Positions 17,101 through 23,807 of a stretch of DNA of 64,000 bases are shown piece after piece; within the stretch, counting starts at the first letter, position 1, and each line of letters starts with the position of its first letter. The notes beneath the pieces were generated by a model, which searched no databases, was not told the origin of the DNA, and saw nothing but the letters and a program-made list of their open reading frames with translations. This DNA is from Amycolatopsis jejuensis (GTDB taxonomy: Bacteria; Actinomycetota; Actinomycetes; Mycobacteriales; Pseudonocardiaceae): positions 1 through 64,000 of the forward strand of contig NZ_JNYZ01000017.1 of the NCBI RefSeq assembly GCF_000717335.1, in the 5' to 3' direction. Made by a program: the position numbers and the translations under genes.

Positions 17101-17791
17101 TGAGCTCGTTGTCGGCGTTGCGGCCGATCGGGCGCTCGTGGAGATTCCAGTACGCGACGTCGTACCCCGGGTCGGTGACCACGTGATGGCGGAACAGCGA
17201 CGGCACCTGGTCGACCCAGCGCTGGTCGGTGAAGAGCTGCTGCTCGGGCGCGACGATCGCGTCGTGCCGCAGCCGCCCGGCCCAGAAGTCCAGGAACGGC
17301 CCGGCGCCGTGGCCGACACCGATGAAGCCGAGGTTGAACATGCCGGTACCCATGATCACCGCGTCGTCCGGCTCCATGCCGTCCTGCGGCAACGGGGTGA
17401 GGAAATGCGGCGTGAGCACGATGTCGTGCTCCTTGGCGAGGTCGGCGACCTCGGGGATCGGCGCGAACAGCTCGATGTCCGGGTCGAGGTAGATCGCGGC
17501 CGCGGACTCCTTCATCAGCTCCCGCAGCAGGTACGGCTTGACCGACGTGGCGAGCTCGGTGACCGAGTACGCCGTGGCCATCCGCAGGTAGTCGTCCTCG
17601 GTGATGCCGAACGCGGCCGGGCCGACGACGGTCAGCCCCTGGTCAGGCTGGGTCGCCTCGTCCCGCGGCGCGTCGATCACCGCGATGACGAAGCGGCCGC
17701 CGGGGTGCTGCTCCAGGTAGGACCGGGCCAGCACGCGCGCCGCGGGCAGGTAGTTGCGGGCGACGATCGTGCAGGCAGTGGTCTCAGGCAT
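14123..17791 (-). CDS. Tripartite glycosyltransferase-glycosyltransferase-FkbM methyltransferase fusion
   Basis: A 1222-residue multidomain protein. Residues 1-320 resemble a GT-A type glycosyltransferase (TIVARNYLPAARVLARSYLE, DxD-like IYLDPDIELF). About 405-770 is a GT-B family 4 glycosyltransferase with TERKNP-like FNSVAERKNPWGAVEAF and the nucleotide-sugar motif HRSEGFGLTVAEAM. About 815-945 is a predicted coiled coil rich in Arg/Glu/Leu. About 975-1222 is an FkbM-type SAM methyltransferase (FLDIGAHVGYHTLRLL, VIAVEADPVNAAYLRRN, VKVDLQGRD). The architecture suggests a processive enzyme that builds and methyl-caps a surface polysaccharide, with the coiled coil as a ruler or oligomeriser, as in O-antigen chain terminators; this is inference. 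Its ATG overlaps the upstream gene stop (ATGCCTGA), so translation is coupled. Confidence 0.88.
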   Translation of the reverse strand: MPETTACTIVARNYLPAARVLARSYLEQHPGGRFVIAVIDAPRDEATQPDQGLTVVGPAAFGITEDDYLRMATAYSVTELATSVKPYLLRELMKESAAAIYLDPDIELFAPIPEVADLAKEHDIVLTPHFLTPLPQDGMEPDDAVIMGTGMFNLGFIGVGHGAGPFLDFWAGRLRHDAIVAPEQQLFTDQRWVDQVPSLFRHHVVTDPGYDVAYWNLHERPIGRNADNELTAGGAKLRFFHFSGYRPEKPWLLSFHCARKPRVLLSHNEDLRAICDSYGAKLREAGYAESLDSIPYGFKDFRDGTPVPKLARRVFREGWIKAERKDKPAPPHAYAEDGGLALREWLATPEDQGQAAAGLNRLTHAIWASRIDLQMAFPHPYGDDADSFRHWCTGSGVAEAGLPEWALPGEPVATRPPHDEFGVNLLGYLTAELGLGEMGRIVLEAIETGGVPVASVLEEKAVSNRTGIERPATVGDPRFPVSIFAVNADQTRVILTNHPEVGAGRYRIGLWAWELEDFPQWQHEAFGMLDEVWTVSDFCRRAFAAHSPIPVKTIPVPVRDPGEPSPPAREQGEPVRFLFAFDFNSVAERKNPWGAVEAFQRAFPGRDDVRLTVKAINAKLHPQAAERLRAVVRGDDRVELIERYLSVAELHELYERSTGYVSLHRSEGFGLTVAEAMTRAMPVISTDYSSTTEFLDETTGWPIPYRLVPVGEGNYPYHADAVWAEPDLDAAAAAMRQIADNPAEVAKRGRRARAYILRERSMAAAAEWMHRELEQAHQTWQERQRTAAPEPEHPITPLQEVTEALRWRPEAGAPSRLPLAPALRKAVLRAIDHYDVHQRKVMGALLAATEESNQRLLTRIEGLERSLDESRRNALSTRSLGERLEALRGTVDELRRGAPDTDLALRNLEADVAKLAEGYGGVGSELEATTASVHKMFSHRDERLDADEKAIQRVTLDVGAMRDAARLQHAPVPRGADVVPCDVGALLMPVDEVMLPWIVFHRSWEDSEAQLMASLAAGAFLDIGAHVGYHTLRLLRATPEVTRVIAVEADPVNAAYLRRNVEVNLPAAAAELVTVVESAAWDEPGVVHLTQATPGNSGDNRVTADGPGVEVPAVRLDSLPEVTAQRIGLVKVDLQGRDHRALAGLTEVLRRDRPHVVCEFDPGAIAELGDDPAAVLAGYRELGYTPKIVTDDGPADEILDDAAVIAKATADEKEFVTLWLAP

Positions 17792-18959
17792 CGGCAGGCA
17801 GGACCGTGAGCTGCTGGTTCAGCGCCGAGGTGAAGTCGGTCTTCGTCTGCGCGGCGGCGGTGCCGGACACCTCGATGCGGACGACCACGTTGCCGTGCGC
17901 GTAGTGCCCGCGGACCAGGGCCGACTGACCGTCCTTCGGGTCGATCGTGGTGGCGAACACGCCGTCCGGGGCCGTGGTGTCGCGCTTGGCGCCGTTGGTG
18001 ACCTGGACGTCCATCAGCTTCTCGGCCGCCGTCTTCGCCGCTGCCGGGCTGCCGACCTGGGCGAGGAAGAGCGTGATCCGGTCGCCGTTGTCGAGGTGGT
18101 AGACCACGAACTTGACCTTGGCCGCGCCCGCGGTCTGGTACGCGGTCAGCTCCTGCGGGTTGAGGTACTTGATGGAGTCGACCTGCGAGAACGACGTGAC
18201 GTTGTCGTGGATCTCGGCCTTGCCCGGCATGCTCGCGACGCCCAGCGGGTCCGGCGGCTTCGGTGCCTGCGACGACTGCGGCGGCTGCGCGGTGGTCTGC
18301 TGGGTGGGGCCGCCTCCGCTGTCGCGGCCCCACAGCCAGTACGCACCGAACGCGACTGCGGCGAGCACGACGACGGCACCGACGATCGCGCCGACCTTCT
18401 TGCCGCCTGATTTCTTGGGCTTGTCGCTGAAGTACTCGGGACCCTGGCGGACCCATTCGGAGTCGCCCCCGGACGGCCCGAGCGGGGGCAGGTCACCTCC
18501 ACCCCACGGCGGGGTCTGGTCGCTTTCCGCGGCATTCCACGGCTGCTGCTGCGGGAAGCCACCGGCCGGCGACGCGGGCGCGGACTGCGGGAACCCGCCG
18601 GGCGGGGAGTAGTGCGCCTGCTGCTGCCCCTGCTGCGGCTGCACGTACTCGGTGCGCGCCGGGTCCTGCGGCTGCTGGGTCTGCCAGGCCGGCACGACCT
18701 GGGTGCGCTCGGCGCCGGGGTCCTGGGGTTGCTGCTGGGGGGTTTCGGGCTGCTGCTGCGGGACCCCTCCGGGCGGGCTGACCGGGGCGATGATCTGGGT
18801 GGAGTCCGCACTCGAGGCCTGCTGAGGCTGGGCGGGCTGGTCCTGCTGGCCGACGGCCGAGGACAGCACCTGATCACGCCGGATGCGGTAGTCGTCCGCG
18901 GACAGGCGCCCTGACGCGAGCTCCTCGTCCAGCCGGCGCAGCTCCTCCTGCCAGGACAC
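17784..18959 (-). CDS. Membrane-anchored protein with N-terminal SWQEELRRLD box
   Basis: A 391-residue protein. Residues 1-33 (SWQEELRRLDEELASGRLS and QVLSSA) form a short helical SHOCT-like module. A Gln/Pro-rich low-complexity cytoplasmic region follows (about 35-200), then one membrane helix (VGAIVGAVVVLAAVAFGAYW, about 205-225) and an extracytoplasmic domain of about 150 residues ending DFTSALNQQLTVLPADA. The domain is unrecognised. The GTG at 18959 follows AGGGGGA. A paralogue (19093-21285) lies 133 bp upstream with the same layout. The stop overlaps the start of the giant glycosyltransferase fusion, linking it to envelope assembly. Confidence 0.8.
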   Translation of the reverse strand: MSWQEELRRLDEELASGRLSADDYRIRRDQVLSSAVGQQDQPAQPQQASSADSTQIIAPVSPPGGVPQQQPETPQQQPQDPGAERTQVVPAWQTQQPQDPARTEYVQPQQGQQQAHYSPPGGFPQSAPASPAGGFPQQQPWNAAESDQTPPWGGGDLPPLGPSGGDSEWVRQGPEYFSDKPKKSGGKKVGAIVGAVVVLAAVAFGAYWLWGRDSGGGPTQQTTAQPPQSSQAPKPPDPLGVASMPGKAEIHDNVTSFSQVDSIKYLNPQELTAYQTAGAAKVKFVVYHLDNGDRITLFLAQVGSPAAAKTAAEKLMDVQVTNGAKRDTTAPDGVFATTIDPKDGQSALVRGHYAHGNVVVRIEVSGTAAAQTKTDFTSALNQQLTVLPADA

Positions 18960-19092
18960 GAGGGTCCCCCTTATCTGTCGGCATGGCGACGGTCGATGCG
19001 TCGCCGCGACCCGAGGTGTGTGACGACGTGGACATTGTGCACGGCCGCCACCCCACGTGACCTCGCGGGTCGCCAACCGTGGCGGGCCCCGT

Positions 19093-21285
19093 TCAGCCGG
19101 CCGGCAGCGCCGCCGCGACCTTCGCGCGGATCTGCTCCATCCGCGACCGCAGAGCCGCCGGATCCTGGTCGGCAGGCCCCGACACACCGATCCCGACGGC
19201 CACCGGACCGGACGTGTACCAGAACGCGAGCACCCGCCCGGCCGGACTGCTGCCGGCGTAGAGAAGATCGGTGGCGGCAGGTCCGAGCGGGCTGCTGTCG
19301 AACCCACCGGTGACAAGGTTCTGCCGCAGCCCCTGCACGAGCTGCCCGGCCTGCGCCCCCGACGGAGTCGGCACCGCGAGCAGCATCGTGCCACCGGCCG
19401 GTTCGCCGTAGGAGTGGTAGACGAGCTGATCGGCGCCGGCGGCCTTCATGAGGTTGGCGTCGGCGTCGGAGACGGCCTTGAGCTGGACGGCTTTGTCGAG
19501 CGCCATGGTGGAGTTGTCCGGGCTGGGCGTCCCGGGGAGCGCAGGCAGCTTGTCCTCGAGGGAGGCAGGTTGTTTCTGCTGCTGTGCCGGGGAGGGCGGC
19601 GGCGCGGCGGTGTCTTTGCCGGTGTCACTGCCGAGGTACCAGATCCCCCCGACGACCAACGCCAGCACAACAAGCACCCCGACCGCGATAAACACCCAGG
19701 TCGGCCTCTTCCGCGCCGGTTCGGGCGCCTCGTCCCACAACCGCCGCGGCTCCGGCTGCCCGATCGCCCCGAGCGTCGCGGTGGGGTTTTGATCAGCCGG
19801 GCTGGGCGCGGTGGTGGGTACGTCGGAGCCCCCGAGCGCCGCCCGGGACCGCACGGGACGCGGTGGCTGGGCCGGGGGCGTTTGCTGCGTGGGCTGGGCT
19901 TGTGGTGTCTGCGGCGCTGGCTGCGTTTGCTGGGCCCCTGGCGGAGGTTGCTGTGCGGGCTGGGTCTGCTGGACTTGCTGAGCGCCCGGCGCCGATATGC
20001 CCTGGTACCCCGGGTGGAGTTGCTGAGTCTGCTGCCCTTGCTGGTCAGGCGGCGTCCCGGGCGCCTGCCAGGAGTCGGCGGGTGTTCCCGGCATCTGCCG
20101 GGGGTCGGCTGGCGTCCCCGGGGCTTGCCAAGCCTGGCCGGACGGAGTCCCCGGCGCTTGCCAGGGCTGCACGGGAGCCTCCGGCGCCTGCCAGGCCTGA
20201 ACCGCAGGCAGCCCGGCCGCCGACGGCATCGCCGGATTGGTACTGGCCCACCCGGCAACGATCGGCCCCGGCTGCCCGGGCACCGGTTGCTGCCCGGGGG
20301 TGTGCCACTGAACCGGCGGAACCCCCTGCCAGCTCCCCGGCGAACCGGACCCCCCGGCATTCGGCCCAGCCCACGGCGAAGGACCCCCCGCGGACGCTGC
20401 CGATTGCGGCGCAGCCGGTTGAGCCGGGGGCATTTGCGGGGCTCCCGATTGCGAGGCCGCCGCCCATTGCCCGCCGGACGACGCTTGCGTGTCGGACGTC
20501 GCTCCTTGCCCGCCGGACGTCGCCCCCTGCATGCCGGACGTCGCTCCCTGCGTGCTGGACGCCGCCGGTGGTGGCGTGGAAGCGGCGGACTGAGACGGTG
20601 CCGCACCCACCTGCAAGCTGGGTACAGCCGATTGCCGCGCGGCTCCCGTCACCGGAAGCGCAACCGTTTGCGAACTGGAGGTTGCCGATCCGGGCGTGGA
20701 CCCCCCGAGTTGGGCACCGGACGCCGGTTGCGGCGTGGCCGCGGCGGGTTGGGTCGTACCCGTCTGGGTGCTGTGTTCAACCGTGGGTTGCGCGCCTGAG
20801 CTCGGCGTAGCTGCGGTGGGCTGAGGCGAGACCGCTGCTCCCGCTGACTGCGGCGTGCCCGCTTGAGTGTGCTCAGCCGCAGGTTGCGCATTGGCTCCAG
20901 CAGGCCCCGGTGCCGTCGGCGGTGCAGTGTCCGCTGCTTGCACCGTGGCTGCCGTCTGCTGCGCGGCGGGAGTGCCTTCGCCTGTCATCGGAGTCCCTGC
21001 CGGTTGGCTGCTCGTCGTTGCCGTCGTTGCCGTCGTTGCCGTCGCGCCGGTTGCCGGGCTGCCGGTCCCGTCCGTCTGGCCAGCCCCGCCGACCTGGCCA
21101 CTCCCCACCGCTCCGACACCCCCGCCAGGAGTCTCCTGCCGCAACGGCGACGCCACCGGAGACGCTGCTGCCCCACCCGATGCCTCCGCGAGCAGTTCGT
21201 CGCGCTGGCGGCGGTGGGCGGCGTGGCCGAGGCGGCCCGCGGCCAGTTCCGCGTCCAGGCGCCGGAGCTCTTCCTGCCAGCTCAT
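19093..21285 (-). CDS. Large paralogous membrane-anchored protein with repetitive cytoplasmic region
   Basis: A 730-residue protein with the same N-terminal box (SWQEELRRLDAELAAGRL) as its neighbour. A very long low-complexity region (about 35-530) is rich in Ala/Gln/Thr/Pro and includes tandem units such as QGATSG and WQAPGTP. A single membrane helix (VFIAVGVLVVLALVVGGIWYL, about 550) precedes a 170-residue outer domain. The ATG at 21285 or the GTG just before it may be used. The N-terminal box is conserved while the linker has expanded about fourfold over the paralogue, suggesting tandem-repeat growth. The function is unknown; a scaffold spanning the membrane is possible. Confidence 0.78.
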   Translation of the reverse strand: MSWQEELRRLDAELAAGRLGHAAHRRQRDELLAEASGGAAASPVASPLRQETPGGGVGAVGSGQVGGAGQTDGTGSPATGATATTATTATTSSQPAGTPMTGEGTPAAQQTAATVQAADTAPPTAPGPAGANAQPAAEHTQAGTPQSAGAAVSPQPTAATPSSGAQPTVEHSTQTGTTQPAAATPQPASGAQLGGSTPGSATSSSQTVALPVTGAARQSAVPSLQVGAAPSQSAASTPPPAASSTQGATSGMQGATSGGQGATSDTQASSGGQWAAASQSGAPQMPPAQPAAPQSAASAGGPSPWAGPNAGGSGSPGSWQGVPPVQWHTPGQQPVPGQPGPIVAGWASTNPAMPSAAGLPAVQAWQAPEAPVQPWQAPGTPSGQAWQAPGTPADPRQMPGTPADSWQAPGTPPDQQGQQTQQLHPGYQGISAPGAQQVQQTQPAQQPPPGAQQTQPAPQTPQAQPTQQTPPAQPPRPVRSRAALGGSDVPTTAPSPADQNPTATLGAIGQPEPRRLWDEAPEPARKRPTWVFIAVGVLVVLALVVGGIWYLGSDTGKDTAAPPPSPAQQQKQPASLEDKLPALPGTPSPDNSTMALDKAVQLKAVSDADANLMKAAGADQLVYHSYGEPAGGTMLLAVPTPSGAQAGQLVQGLRQNLVTGGFDSSPLGPAATDLLYAGSSPAGRVLAFWYTSGPVAVGIGVSGPADQDPAALRSRMEQIRAKVAAALPAG

Positions 21286-21397
21286 CACGCAACCCCCTGT
21301 CACCGGTTCGGGCGACAGTGTTCCACGGGTTGCGACCTTGTGCGGCGCCGGTCGGGAGATCATTCATGGATGTCCCCGCCTCCGTAGGATCGGGGGC

Positions 21398-21889
21398 ATG
21401 TCCTCCGCGCGCGGTGCGCTTGCTGCTCTGGCCGTGGACCGGCTCGCCGGGCTCGACGTCGCTTCTTCCGAGCTCGTCGCGGCCGGGGAGCGGGCCGTCG
21501 GCGAAGGGCTCCGGGCGCCGTCGCTGGCTGCGCTTGCCGGTCTCGACCATCGGGACCATCGGGCGGTCACCGACGCTTTCGCACATGTTGTCGAGGAGCT
21601 CGGCATCGAACTCCCGCCCGATGCCACTGCCGCGCAATGGCAGCTCCTCGGCGAGCAGCTCGGCGAGATGGTGCGCGGCGACGTCTCGCTGACCGCCGGC
21701 GCAAACGTCGTCACCAGCCTCGACGATCGGCTCGGGCACCCTGCCGCCCTGCACGAGCTGCGGCAGTGGCTGGCGATGCTCGCCTCCTGGATCCCCACCG
21801 ACGTCACCCCGGTCAGCTACTGCGAACAGCAAGTCCTCCAGCACGCCCGTGCGGTGCTCGCCGGACCATGGCCGCCCGTCACCCGTTGA
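21398..21889 (+). CDS. Conserved hypothetical protein
   Basis: A 163-residue soluble helical protein not assigned to a family. It opens with an Ala/Leu-rich segment (RGALAALAVDRLAGLDVASSE), then ERAVGEGLRAPSLAALAGLD, a middle region with HVVEELGIELP and a C-terminal helix with ALHELRQWLAMLASWIP. There is no signal or membrane segment. The ATG at 21398 is preceded by CGGGGGC. The first half resembles small actinobacterial regulatory-type proteins of about 160 residues, but I cannot name the family. It is divergent from the SWQEELRRLD membrane protein gene. Confidence 0.65.
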   Translation: MSSARGALAALAVDRLAGLDVASSELVAAGERAVGEGLRAPSLAALAGLDHRDHRAVTDAFAHVVEELGIELPPDATAAQWQLLGEQLGEMVRGDVSLTAGANVVTSLDDRLGHPAALHELRQWLAMLASWIPTDVTPVSYCEQQVLQHARAVLAGPWPPVTR

Positions 21890-21902
21890 GCGGCAAAAAC
21901 TG

Positions 21903-21922
21903 TCGTACATATGTTCTAAAAT
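21903..21922 (+). promoter_or_regulatory. LexA (SOS)-box-like palindrome overlapping a -10
   Basis: TCGTACATATGTTCTA (21903-21918) matches 10 of the 12 fixed positions of the actinobacterial SOS box TCGAAC-N4-GTTCGA. TAAAAT at 21917-21922 is a good -10. The site lies 46 bp upstream of the ATG of the next gene, a typical position for LexA repression. Confidence 0.55.
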
Positions 21923-21963
21923 GGGCCAGGTACTGCGGGAACATCACCGGAAGGCGGCCGCCC

Positions 21964-22584
21964 ATGACCTCTCCCACGCCGGCCTACGTCACGCTGCCCA
22001 CGTTCGTCGGGTACAGCGCGAGCACGGGTCCGTCGCGCTCGTCGTTCGTCCGCCGTCAGCGCCGGTTGTACGAGGACCCGGCGCGGGCCGCGTTCAACTA
22101 CTACCGGCGCGCGGCCAACGCGATCCGCGCCGGACGCGCGGCGCGGCAGGACGACGTGGCCATGCGGGCGCTCGTCCACCACGCAGATGAGCGCACCCGG
22201 CCGCATTACGCCGCCATCGCCGACGGCTGGCTCCGTTACCTCGGCAGGCGAGACCCGAAACTGCTGGAAGTCGGGCACGCGCGGTTCGCGCTCGGCGAGC
22301 TCGAGATCGGCCTCCGCCCGCAGCTCGGCCTGCGCAAAACGAACGGCCACCGGTACGCCACCTGGCTGTACTTCAAGGAGGAGCCGCTCGGCCGGGACGC
22401 CGCGCAGCTCGCCTTGTGGCTGCTCACCGAGGGAATGCCGGACCTGCTGCCGGGCGGGGAGGCGCTGGTCGTGGACGTCCGCCGGGCGAAGGAGTACACG
22501 TTGTCGGCGCGTGATCGGGAGCGGCTGCGGCCGTGGGCGTTCAGCGAGGCGTCGGCGTTCGTCACGCTCTGGCGCGCTGCTTAG
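21964..22584 (+). CDS. Conserved hypothetical protein, possible SOS-regulated gene
   Basis: A 206-residue basic protein of unknown family. The N-terminal half is Arg-rich (SFVRRQRRLYEDPARAAFNYYRRAANAIRAGR). The C-terminal half looks like an alpha/beta domain (LLEVGHARFALGELEIGLRP, GHRYATWLYFKEEPL, EALVVDVRRAKEYTL). There are no membrane helices. The ATG at 21964 was chosen because the upstream in-frame sequence covers the promoter. The promoter carries a LexA-box-like palindrome over its -10, so DNA-damage induction is suggested; a DNA-related function would fit the basic N-terminus but is inference. Confidence 0.68.
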   Translation: MTSPTPAYVTLPTFVGYSASTGPSRSSFVRRQRRLYEDPARAAFNYYRRAANAIRAGRAARQDDVAMRALVHHADERTRPHYAAIADGWLRYLGRRDPKLLEVGHARFALGELEIGLRPQLGLRKTNGHRYATWLYFKEEPLGRDAAQLALWLLTEGMPDLLPGGEALVVDVRRAKEYTLSARDRERLRPWAFSEASAFVTLWRAA

Positions 22585-22773
22585 CGGGCTGCGCGCAGGG
22601 CCTCGGAAGGCGTCGGGTAAAGGTAGCTGCGGACCGGGAGCCCTGTTCCCGGTCCGCAGGCCACCCGGTCGAGTGACGCATTGGCGCTCGGCCCCCGTGG
22701 ACTGGACAATCCCGGCCCCGGACACGAAGCTTTCGGCAGTTTCGAGCCCGGTCGATGACTTCGAGGTCGACAA

Positions 22774-23319
22774 GTGAACGATGCTGCAGCCTGGGAGCCG
22801 CTCTCGCGAGTGGCCGACGAGCCCGCCTGGTACTGGGTCCACGAGAAGCTGAGGTTCTGGCCGAGCACCTTCGCGCACGACTGGCCCGGGTTCCGCGAGC
22901 CGGTGCCGTCGGCGACGTGGGATCTGTCCACCGGGGAGTACGACCGGGAGTCGGCCGAGTTCCGGCTCGGGCCGTACGCGGTGGAGGAGCACGACGTCGC
23001 GCGCGTCGTGCTCGCTGCGCTGCGCGAAACCGTCGCCGAGGACGAGTGGCTGTGGGTACTGCACTGGCAGCACCAGTCGTTCAAGTTCTGGCCGCACCGG
23101 ATGGCCGACACCGCGGCCTGGCCGGTCCCGGTGTTCCCGCGCGGCGACTACCACCTGTTCCTCGCCGCCGACTTCGGCTACGGCACCCTCGGCCATCCGT
23201 GGGAGCGCACCCTCTGCGTGTTCGGCGACAAGCTGCTGCCCGCGGTCGAGAAACACGGCGACGGCGTGCTCGCGAGCGTGCTGCGCCGGGACGGGCAGCC
23301 GTCGGCGCTCACCCGCTGA
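22774..23319 (+). CDS. DUF2716 family protein
   Basis: A 181-residue Trp-rich protein with the DUF2716 pattern: SATWDLS near residue 48, then WLWVLHWQHQSFKFWPHRM and the C-terminal FGYGTLGHPWERTLCVFG. No signal or membrane segment. DUF2716 members are small cytoplasmic proteins often met beside polymorphic-toxin immunity genes, and here an Imm7 gene follows 26 bp downstream. The GTG at 22774 gives the usual short N-terminus. The function is unproven; an immunity-type role is suggested by context only. Confidence 0.75.
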   Translation: MNDAAAWEPLSRVADEPAWYWVHEKLRFWPSTFAHDWPGFREPVPSATWDLSTGEYDRESAEFRLGPYAVEEHDVARVVLAALRETVAEDEWLWVLHWQHQSFKFWPHRMADTAAWPVPVFPRGDYHLFLAADFGYGTLGHPWERTLCVFGDKLLPAVEKHGDGVLASVLRRDGQPSALTR

Positions 23320-23345
23320 TCACCGGCGCTGCTACCGTCTCCAGC

Positions 23346-23747
23346 GTGTTCGAATACCACGGCTGGGTGACCATCGCCGCCACCACGAGTGGCGACGACG
23401 ACGCGGCGCTCCTCGAACGGCTCGTCGACCGCGTGCATCGCTCCCTCCGCGACGCGGGCACGCTCGACCTGGTCGACCTGCGCTGGAGTTCCGGACTGCC
23501 GATGCTGCACCTGGGTGGTCTGGACAAGCACGGCGGCGCCATCGCCCCGGAGCTGCTCGAAACGTTCGCGCGCATCGGCGAGCTCGCCCCGGGCTCCTAC
23601 GGCCTCCTGCACGTCTGGGACGACCAGGACCCCGACCACGACAACGACTTCCGCGTGTACCGGATGGCCCGCGGCCAGGTCACGCCCCAGGCCGACCCCC
23701 ACCTGTCCCCGGTCGCCCCGACGATCCTGGACACCTACGAGCTCTGA
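23346..23747 (+). CDS. Imm7-like immunity protein
   Basis: A 133-residue protein starting FEYHGWVTIAAT, which matches the Imm7 family opening, with later conserved GLPMLHLGGLDKHG and PGSYGLLHVWDDQD and an acidic overall charge. Imm7 proteins neutralise toxins delivered by type VII or related systems in neighbouring cells. No toxin, WXG100 or Rhs-type gene lies within the window, so this is an orphan immunity gene, perhaps protecting against toxins of competitors. The GTG at 23346 is 26 bp after the DUF2716 gene, and both probably share a transcript ending in the 23749-23803 hairpin. Confidence 0.75.
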   Translation: MFEYHGWVTIAATTSGDDDAALLERLVDRVHRSLRDAGTLDLVDLRWSSGLPMLHLGGLDKHGGAIAPELLETFARIGELAPGSYGLLHVWDDQDPDHDNDFRVYRMARGQVTPQADPHLSPVAPTILDTYEL

Positions 23748-23748
23748 C

Positions 23749-23803
23749 GTCCGTGAAGGGAACCATCAGGGAAGCAGATTCCCTCATGGTTCCCTTCACG
23801 GAC
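23749..23803. terminator. Long inverted repeat between convergent genes
   Basis: Left arm GTCCGTGAAGGGAACCAT and AGGGAA (23749-23773) pair with TTCCCT and ATGGTTCCCTTCACGGAC (to 23803) around a 5-nt loop, giving a stem of about 25 bp with one mismatch (C opposite C). It lies 1 bp after the Imm7 stop and 4 bp from the phospholipase stop, so it can serve both strands. A rearranged relative lies at 29234-29288. Confidence 0.8.
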
Positions 23804-23807
23804 TTCG

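Noticed and set aside
19057..20799. 580-codon plus-strand open frame
   Set aside because: Antisense to the low-complexity part of the large membrane protein gene; Arg/Gly/Leu-rich artefact.
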